DNA from: Mycoemilia scoparia
Lineage: Eukaryota > Kickxellomycota > Kickxellomycetes > Kickxellales > Kickxellaceae
Length of the DNA stretch: 38,064 nt
Assembly: GCA_027575805.1 (NCBI GenBank)
Contig: JANBPU010000125.1
Location: forward strand, 8,152 to 46,215
Direction: 5' to 3'
The position numbers and the translations under genes were made by a program. Under the pieces are notes generated by a model, which saw only the letters and a list, made by a program, of their open reading frames with translations, was not told the origin of the DNA and did not search any database. Below, in pieces: positions 30,536 to 38,064 of this stretch (the first letter of the stretch is position 1; the number at the start of each line of letters is the position of its first letter).

Positions 30536-31079
30536 TGTAACAATTTAAATATTGTTACTAGTAATATCCGAACCCATAATTAGTATAATTATTTGAAGTA
30601 GTTGCTAGTTACATGTTTCTATACTTTTATAGAATCTGGAGCTTTTCTTTTAAGCAATAACAATTATTATCATATACTTTATATTTGTTATACTTGGTAA
30701 CAATGCAATCCTCTACTAACTCTGTTTCTGACGATATAGCCAAGCAAGCTTCTAGTACTACTGAGAACAAACAATAGGTAGTATTCCCAATGCTATCAGA
30801 CTACAAAGAGTCCATAGCATTAAAATTGATTAAGCCATTGGTCAAGTCTAAAAATGGGAAGGAAGTAGTACACATAGGTACTTGGCTCAAAGCAATGAAG
30901 ATTATGTTAACCCATTCAAGAATACTGTAATAGATCAAACAATTAGCTAGTATGTCTATTAAAAGCTAGAGAAAAAGCTGATGTTTTATTTTAAGTCAAT
31001 TACTGTTTCTAATAAAGACCTATTAAAACTAATAAACTTATGGGTAAAGTAAATATATAGTTAAATGCCAACTATAACA
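30536..31079 (-). mobile_element. 3' LTR of a chromodomain Ty3/gypsy element
   Basis: 544 bp. On the minus strand it starts TGTTATAGTTGG at 31079 and ends ATTGTTACA at 30536, so it has TG...CA ends with a TGTTA/TAACA terminal inversion. It directly follows a purine tract that follows the chromodomain, which is the correct order for a 3' LTR. Its other border interrupts the LINE endonuclease. A plus-strand frame from 30703 inside it looks Gag-like over a short distance but is full of stops. Confidence 0.75.
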
Positions 31080-31094
31080 TTCTTCCCTTCTTTA
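31080..31094 (-). other. Polypurine tract of the chromodomain gypsy element
   Basis: On the minus strand TAAAGAAGGGAAGAA lies directly before the LTR start. A purine run here primes plus-strand DNA synthesis in LTR retroelements. Confidence 0.7.
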
Positions 31095-31111
31095 AGAAGG
31101 AACTCCATGAC

Positions 31112-32765
31112 TATTTCAAATTGCATTTCTGTTTGTATCTTGTCAGTATGCTTTTCGAGTTCTGTAATGCTGATTCTGGCTCCCAAGTATTGTCTTGGAT
31201 TCCATAGCTAGTCCACTGTACTAAATACTGTAGGTGTCCTTAGTAGTGTCTGTGGTTGACAATTCTTTCAACTTCATATTCTAGATGGTTATCGATCTCT
31301 ACTGGTGGCAGTAGGTCTACATCTCGATCCTCGAACTTGTCTGTAGTCCTGTACTTGGTTAAGTGGGCCCATGATATAACTGGGTGAATTCACATCGATT
31401 TTGGTAGTTCCAGTTTATAAGCATTCTTGCCAACTGCCTTAACTACTTTATATGGTCCATGCCATTTATGTTGTAGAGACTTGTTCGATCTATCCTGGAG
31501 GTAAGCAGGAGTTGTGAGCTTTGTTGATATTAGCACTTGATCTCCTGGCTTGACCTGAGGAGGTTTAATTCCTTTGTCATGGTACTTGATCATTAACAGT
31601 TGTGTAAGTTCTAAGTTATTATGTACCTCCTCTGTTATGAGATGTATATGGTCGATCAGGTCATGGGCTGCTAGCTCTATCTGGTCTGTTGGTTGTGCTC
31701 CTAGGCTAGGTAGTGTATGTGGGTAGAACCCATAGTTTGCATAGAATGGGCTATATGTCATCAAACTGCTCTTTCGGTTATTGTATGCAAATTCAGTGTG
31801 GGCTAGCCATCTGTCCCAGTCATTTTGCTTATGGTTGCATATTGCCCACAGGATTGTCTCTACTGTCTGGTTCACTCTTTCTGTCTGGCCATCTGTCTTT
31901 GCATGGCCTGAGGTTGACATGCAGAGTTGGGTTCCTAGCATCTTCCATAGGTAGTTCCAGAGTTGTGCTGTAAACTTTGGGTCTCTGTCAGATATTATCG
32001 ATGTGGGTAGACCATGTAGCCTTATTACATGTTTAAACAAAAGCTCTGCTGTTTCTAGCATAGTTGCTATAGTCTTCATAGCTATGAGGTGGGCCATTTT
32101 CAAAAGTCTGTCTACCACTACTAGGATTGCATCGTTTCCATCCTTTGTCTTTGGTAGGGATACTATAAAGTCCATACTTATAGATTCCCAATTCTAACTA
32201 GGTATTTGGAGTGGTTGGAGTGGGCCTTCTGATGGTTGTCTGCTACTCTTAATCCGCTGACACTTGTTGCAAGTTACTACATATTCATTTACATCTGACT
32301 GCATTCTAGGCCAATAATATAGCTCACTTATTACTGCATATGTCTGTGTCTTCCCTGGGTGTATTGTGCTGTTTGTGTCATGGAATTCACAAAGTAAGAG
32401 TTGTTTTTTGTCCTTCCTTGAGATACATCTTTGACCTTTCTTATACAATATTCCATTAATTGTGTGGAACTTCCGCAAGGTGCCTTGCTCTGCATTTGAA
32501 TTGGGTACCTCTTCCTTGTCTAATAGTTTCTTGATTCTTGTGAGCTAGGCATCATGTATATAAGAATCTTCAGGCTTATCACTGAGGCAAACTTTTAAGG
32601 CACTGGTAGCTGCTAACCTTATAGCTACCCTCTCACCCATCCCCGAAGAGCCAAAACCCCTGTTTCCATGATCAGTATTCGAAAGTTCTGTTACCTGTTG
32701 CAGTATTGGTGTACTTATCTATTCAGGAATAAGTTGGCATACTCTGGTCCCCTGTTCAAGGCTGA
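31112..32765 (-). pseudogene. Ty3/gypsy (chromovirus) integrase and chromodomain remnant
   Basis: Read on the minus strand. An upstream segment lies at about 32765-32480. The HHCC zinc domain follows (H near 32379 and 32358, CNKCQR near 32260). A TAG stop at 32194-32196 precedes the integrase core, which starts MDFIVSLP at 32175 and shows DRLLKMAH, SDRDPKF and a later Glu-containing helix. A TGA at 31390-31392 interrupts the segment before the chromodomain (EYEVERIV...YLVQW...NTWEPES, about 31288-31113), which itself has a TAA. The chromodomain marks a chromovirus-type element that targets modified chromatin. RT and RNase H are missing: beyond 32766 a LINE copy takes over. At least four stops make it non-functional. 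Confidence 0.88.
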
Positions 32766-34097
32766 TTTTTTTAGCATGAGCTTAGAGGAGGAAACCCCTG
32801 CTGCACCTTATGAATTCGGTGGGAGATTCTAGTCTCCACTACCACTAGGAAGTGATAGCCAGGTAGGCACCTGGGCTCTAAGGAACTCAGGTAGTGGGGG
32901 AATCTAACCCCCTAAAACCTCCCCTCAACTCTGCCCTTGCTCGAGGGAGCTGCCATACCCAGATGGGCTTTGGCTCTGTTGGGCAGGGACCAGGGGGATG
33001 ACCACCCTAGGTTGCAGTCCTGTGAAGGTGTAGTCCCTAGGAAGGGGCACAATATCACTGAAGGTCTGCAGAACAGTCTGTGGCATCTGGTCATTCCACA
33101 GTTGTTACATCCTAAGGGGTATCACCTCTTGGAGGAACTCTGCTACCCTAGCATAGGGTGCTTGTCCCCCCCAGGGGTATTGCTTGGCTTCTCCTAGCCA
33201 GTCACTGGCTTGGAGGATAGCCCTGCTGTCCTTACCACCAAGAAGCATCATGGCAAGCTCACCTCTCTCAAGTTCAGAGGGTGTGCCTGTGATCCAATCA
33301 GCTATAGGCTGGATAAGCCTATTTCAGGGATCGTTGTGTGCTGGACACTCTAGGAGAATATGGGTAATATCCTCAACAAGTATCTTTTCACAGCTAGGAC
33401 ACATAGTCTTCCACCAGGCAGATACTAGGTCAGCATTAGCTGCTCTTCTGCCTGTCCAGAAGGACTTTGTTCGTACTCTAGCTAGCCATCTAGTCCCTAG
33501 TATGATACTAGGAAGAGCTAAGGCCTTGTGGAGATAACCTCTAGTAACTGCAAATTCCTGCTTGAGGTAGTGCTGTAAGCTTGAGGTACTACTCTTGGAG
33601 CAATTCTCCCTGCTACCTATCTCCATCCTTGTAACACCAGCTGCACCCTTAGAGGTGAGCAATGGTATATCTTTCCACAGATTCATCCTCTTTAGCCATT
33701 TGGAGGTACCTGTTACCCAAGTATCACTCCTATTGGTGAAGGGAGAATCAACTAGGTTTGAGATCCAGGTACTTAGTACCTTAGATTTCACCCAGAGTCT
33801 GGTTCGCCTACCAGACCAGATAGAGTGTAGGGAGTGAATCCCAAGTTCAGCTCTAGCTGCATCTGCTGCTATGACTGTTCCCTTAGATATGCCCCCTGCA
33901 AGGACCCACTTGACAGCTTGGTCAAGTATTCTCTGGCCCTGGGTACTCCTAGTCTGCTGCATTCCAAGTAGCTCTCCTCCATAGCTAGCTACAGGGATGA
34001 TCAGGGACTTGATCTGGAATAGTTTATTATTCCATATCCTATCATCACAAGTTTTGTCTCTCAAAACTGTACCAAAACAGTACTGAAAAGCTCTCAA
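32766..34097 (-). pseudogene. LINE 3' end: RT C-terminal region, zinc-knuckle domain, 3' UTR and A-tail
   Basis: Read on the minus strand. The frame from 34097 to about 33110 covers the region after the RT catalytic core: an ASYGGELLG block, TRWLARVR, then a Cys/His domain CPSC...HILLECPAH of the RVT-zinc-binding type. A TGA at 33324-33326 lies within the frame, which then continues to a TAA near 33110. The 3' UTR ends in seven A (plus-strand T run near 32766-32772). The copy is 5'-truncated at 34097, typical of LINE insertion, and lies inside or beside the chromovirus remnant. Confidence 0.82.
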
Positions 34098-34108
34098 AAA
34101 AATAAAAT

Positions 34109-34303
34109 TGTTATATCAGCAAATATCTTGGTATATCGACTAATATCCTGGTATATCCTGATACATCAGCAAATATCCAGGTATATCCACCCATAACATA
34201 GTATATCATATATTATCCAAAATCTGGTACAAATCTCATGGATATATCAGCTAATATCCTGATATATCATACTGTATCTGGATATATCCACTTGTATCCT
34301 GAT
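34109..34303. repeat. Degenerate minisatellite, about 20-bp units
   Basis: Repeats of a GGTATATC...TAATATCCT pattern, with variant spacing, between the LINE 5' truncation and the gypsy LTR. No coding potential. Confidence 0.7.
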
Positions 34304-34836
34304 TGTTAGGCCATGGCCTACATGGTTCGCTACAATTGAGTTTGAATGAATCAAACTCGTTCTGGATGATCCAGAACTATTCAGATTAATTTTCAGTTAA
34401 TCAGCGTGATTCTGGATCAACCGATATCCCGCTATGAAATCATAATGTCATTTCCTTTTTATTAGGTTAGTTAGTTCAATGAAGAGTTTCGCTATCTTCA
34501 TTACCTTTTATATAATCATACTTTTATTTATTTAAAAATAAAGTTGTAGTTGAAAGGATTTGAAGAGTTATAGTTTAAATCTTATTGTCCTCTATTTGAA
34601 ATTATTCTTTCCTGTCCATTGTCATTCCGGACGATTTCCTACTGATAATTTCTATCACAATTCCCTTCCCTCGTTCAGAGTCATCCTGAATGACATTTTA
34701 TTCTGCTATTCACGCACCCTTGTGCTTTTCCCTCCTTTATCGTTCTGAATGATTCTTAACCATTCAGAACAAAAGTCTTTCAGCGACAACTTTTCCAGAA
34801 CAGTTGAGGCTCGTCCCGGACGACCCTGGTCTGTCA
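34304..34836 (+). mobile_element. 5' LTR of Ty3/gypsy element
   Basis: 533 bp starting TGTTAGGCCATGGCC and ending GGTCTGTCA, directly upstream of a gag-pol gene. A diverged solo copy at 27131-27692 supports both ends. The sequence after the LTR (TTTTTTCCTTTCACC) does not start with TGG as a tRNA primer-binding site usually would. Confidence 0.75.
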
Positions 34837-34906
34837 TTTTTTCCTTTCACCTCCCCTGAAAGACTTTTTCCCTTATCTCTTTTTATCTTAAGAAAATTTT
34901 TCACCC

Positions 34907-37900
34907 ATGTCTCAACAGAAGACACCCCAGGCACCTGAGCCCACTTTAGCCAACATCATGGCAAAGCTCATCGAGCTCGAGAAAAAAACGGAGAGTCATT
35001 TCGAAAAGCTCGAAAGCGACCACAACGCGTTGAACGAGCGCATTACCAATGTTCTAAGGCAACACCGTCTGCAAAGTGCAGGCTTGCCTGGACTATTGGA
35101 CGCTACGACCCCTGCCGGAAGAGCTGGTCCTAGCAACGAGAACCTCTGTTCTTTCCCCAGTACTCCTGTAGTCATTGGCATGAGGACTCATCAGTCCATG
35201 CCGAACACTCCTGCTAGAGAGTGGCCGAGTCCACCTCGCTTCAACCTGAACGGTAATCAGCCATCCCGAGTCGTTCAGAACGCGCCTGAACTGGTACCAA
35301 GGGTACCAAACGACCTCCCATCCTTCCGTCCCCTTAACGAAGTAGACAAGGAGAATCACTACGCCAACCCTGAGGCGTTCCTCCGCTCGTTTGAAAGAGT
35401 CCTCAAATGTCATGGTATTAACGTTGAGAGATGGGGATCCCTGTGGCTGCCAGCCCGTATGTTGGACGACGATGTCCTCAGTTTAGAGGACCGTGCCGAG
35501 AACCAGACCATCCCTGAAAATTGGTGCCAATTGAAGGAGTTGTTCCTGGAGGTATTCACGCCCATCTAGAACAAAGGGGCACGTTTTGCCGAACTTCAGA
35601 AGATGTGTTTTAATCCCCGTTCTGACAATATCACCAGCTACACCCACGAGTTTGACTGCCTAAGGAAGAGAGCAGGTCAGAACAATGATAAGCAAGAACT
35701 CCTGCTAAATATCTTTTACGACTCACTACCGAAAGAATTACGCAGGCTTATCCTCATGAATGCCGACGTGCGTAGGGAAGACCCTCCCAATATCAGGTTG
35801 TTGTACACCATCGCTCAGACAGAGTACAAGATATTCTGCAGGATCCAAGGCATGGAAGACACGACTAGACCGAAGAAGGAACCGCAAAGACAAGTATCCT
35901 TTGGTTCAACCCGTGTAAACCATTATAATCCCAACGACCAGATCGATAATAACTCGTCCAGAACGAATACGAGTTATTTTGGACGATCCAATATTAGTCC
36001 CTTCAATACCAACTTGCCGAGACGACTACCTCCAACTCCTTCACGACCAATGCTATTGGATACTCCTGGTAAACACTGTATGACACCGTCCCCAGGTGGA
36101 CCTAATAAGAGACCGTTCACTCCCAGGGCTATCAAGAAGATAGAATACCCTCGCGAACCAGAACCTGAACTGGAAGAAGTCGTTGCGAACGAGTCAGAAG
36201 CGGAAGAAGTGGATTGGGTATCCACTGAAGAAGAATCCTTCGAAGATGCCGACGAAGAAGAACCAATTGTCAAGAAGATCTCTATCATTGGCATGTCAAG
36301 GGAAATCAACCCATGGACGGTACCATTAGCCATCGAAACCAAGGAAGGCCTTCTCGATACTTACGCCAAGTTGGATACGGGAGCCTCCATGATGAGCATA
36401 TCTAAATCCCTAGCCAATAAACTAGACGGTACTATTACCCAGAGTACAGGACAAATACAATTCGGTATTGACTCGTTGAAGAAAGACCGTATAGGACAAA
36501 TTAAGATTAGAATTGTTTGCGGCGAATTCAAACTATCCCTAATGGCGGAAATACTACCTGGGGAAATGGAACCCCCCATACTAATCGGCCGAGATGTACT
36601 AATTCGATATGGTATTGAACGATTCACAAGGGCCCTTCTCACCCTGCCAGGGCACAACCGCACAAATGAGAATGACAACTTCACTGAACAGGCTGAAGAC
36701 GACAGCAAACACCGTAAACATTTCCTCATTGTCCTAGCCGTTGAGATAAAAAACAATCAAGAGATAGATCCAGACTTACCTTGTCCGATAGAAGAAGCAT
36801 TGGTAAGGATTCCCACCATTACTGATGAACCTGTGTTCCGTCGACAACCACCTTTCCCAGAAGACATGGCAAAGCTGGTCGATAAGGAGATAGAATCTCT
36901 GTTGAAGTCCAGATTTATCAAACTGGCACCGACCAGAACGAGATTCAACTCAATGATTTTCCTTGTTCCTAAGAAGGACCATACTGAGGCGTACATTTTG
37001 AAAAGACCCGTCATCGATTACCGAGCTCTGAATCTTATCACCCTGGATGATAATTTTCCGTTACCGATACCAAGGGATATTTTCGATAATCTAGCGGGAT
37101 ACACCTACTTTACCATGCTAGACTTGACGAAGGCATATCACAGATTCCCTGTTGCTGAGGAGGACCAAGAAAAGACGGCATTTTCATGGCGCGGTGAACA
37201 TTATGTCTACGTCAGAGCTCCCTTTGGTCTCAAGAACCTTCCCAGCATATTCCAACGTGTTATTTCCTGTCTGCTATGGAATAATAAGAACGCAAGAGCA
37301 TACATCGACGACATTGTGATATTCTCTCATACCATCGAAGATCACATTGAACACGTCAGGGACATTATAAATCATCTCAACTCAGCCAATCTCATCCTGA
37401 ACGTAGATAAATACCGCTTTGCTATGAAGTCGGTTAAACTACTAGGATTCCTCGTCAACGGTAAACAACACTGGGTAGACGATAAGCGTCTTGAAGCTTT
37501 CAGAAACTGGCTGTACCTGTCGAATAAACACAAGCTACACGCTTTCCTAGGCACCGTTAATTACATAAGGGAACACATTCCCAAGATAGCGTCATTGTCT
37601 GCACCTCTAGATAAGTACCATGAGGGTAAACGAAATACTCCCATTCCAGATACCACGGAACTCCGTCAGGCATTCAACGAGTTGAAATTAGCAGCGTTGG
37701 ACGCATTTCCCTTGTTCTTCCCGGATCATAATCTACCATTCCATATCGCAACGGACGCGTCTGATACAGGTATTGGTGCGGTACTCTACCAAATCACCAA
37801 GGACGACAAGATCATCTACCTATCTTTCCAAGCCAAGTCACTCAGCAAGACTCAACGGAACTATACTGTTTCTCAACGTGAATTATTGGCGATAGTTTTT

Positions 37901-38064
37901 GCGTTAACCAAATTTCACCAATACATCTACGGTCGTAAATTCACAGTATATACTGATCATGCCGCTCTAATATGGTTACGCTCACGAAAAGAACTCAGCC
38001 CTATGCTGATACGCTGGTACCTAGTCCTACAGGAGTATAATTTTGACATAATACATTGTCCTGG
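34907..38064 (+). pseudogene. Ty3/gypsy Gag-Pol polyprotein gene, one internal TAG, cut by window end
   Basis: From ATG 34907 one reading frame runs to the window edge (1052 codons), broken only by a TAG at 35567-35569 (codon 221). The N-terminal part has a coiled-coil-like stretch and the Gag capsid domain, in which the stop falls. An acidic linker follows, and no CCHC knuckle is visible. The protease has LDTGAS near codon 489. Reverse transcriptase has AYHRFPV, PFGLKNLPS and YIDD (about 799-802). RNase H starts with ATDASDTG and has YTDHAA. Integrase would lie beyond the window. Everything being in one frame suggests a single-polyprotein element that was intact recently. The TAG fits one C-to-T change in a Gln codon; regulated readthrough is less likely because it interrupts the capsid domain. 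Confidence 0.9.

Noticed and set aside
30703..30960. Plus-strand Gag-like frame inside the LTR at 30536-31079
   Set aside because: Several stops, no continuation, and it is antisense within a sequence better explained as the 3' LTR of the minus-strand gypsy element.
27131..34836. The two related LTRs (27131-27692 and 34304-34836) as the two ends of one element
   Set aside because: They are in opposite orientation and strongly diverged, so they cannot be the paired LTRs of a single insertion.

Overview
The window is nuclear DNA of a filamentous fungus. The evidence is a PDR-type full-size ABCG transporter, a Cdc3/AspB-group septin, a fungal-type seven-helix receptor, short GT-AG introns, a lone 5S rRNA gene, a tRNA-Ile, and Ty3/gypsy and LINE retroelements. 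A Na+/K+-ATPase-like (class IIC) P-type ATPase, long AT-rich intergenic DNA and many small inverted-repeat elements suggest an early-diverging lineage (Zoopagomycota or Mucoromycota type). The sequence alone does not fix the species.

Layout. 1-250: four 25-bp tandem repeats, then a 5S rRNA gene. 250-2180: AT-rich DNA with a possible small Cys-rich ORF and two MITE-like elements. 2287-3501: seven-transmembrane receptor. 4218-5165: three-exon VanZ-like membrane protein. 5360-5585: two abutting MITE-like elements. 6274-7720 (minus): three-exon septin whose start lies in a 7-codon first exon. 8.0-13.2 kb: about 5 kb without a convincing gene. 13208-14974: a tract with no ATG on the plus strand, leading into the ATPase gene at 14975-18841. 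19-22 kb: MITE, a 480-bp repeat, tRNA-Ile and intergenic DNA. 21945-26534: PDR transporter. 26652-27131: second copy of the 480-bp repeat. 27.1-38.1 kb: a nested cluster of retroelement wreckage (solo LTR, LINE ORF1 remnant, TA-flanked MITE, LINE endonuclease/RT remnant, chromodomain gypsy 3' half with LTR, LINE 3' end with A-tail, degenerate minisatellite). It ends in a second gypsy element whose Gag-Pol frame stays open to the window edge apart from one TAG.

The five protein genes are not an operon and share no pathway. Three encode integral membrane proteins for sensing or transport (receptor, cation ATPase, drug/lipid exporter), one a VanZ-like membrane protein, and one a cytoskeletal GTPase. 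The most notable signals are the 1.77-kb AUG-free leader of the ATPase, that ATPase's altered cation-site residues, two related MITE families scattered through the first 19 kb, and C-to-T-biased decay of the retroelements.
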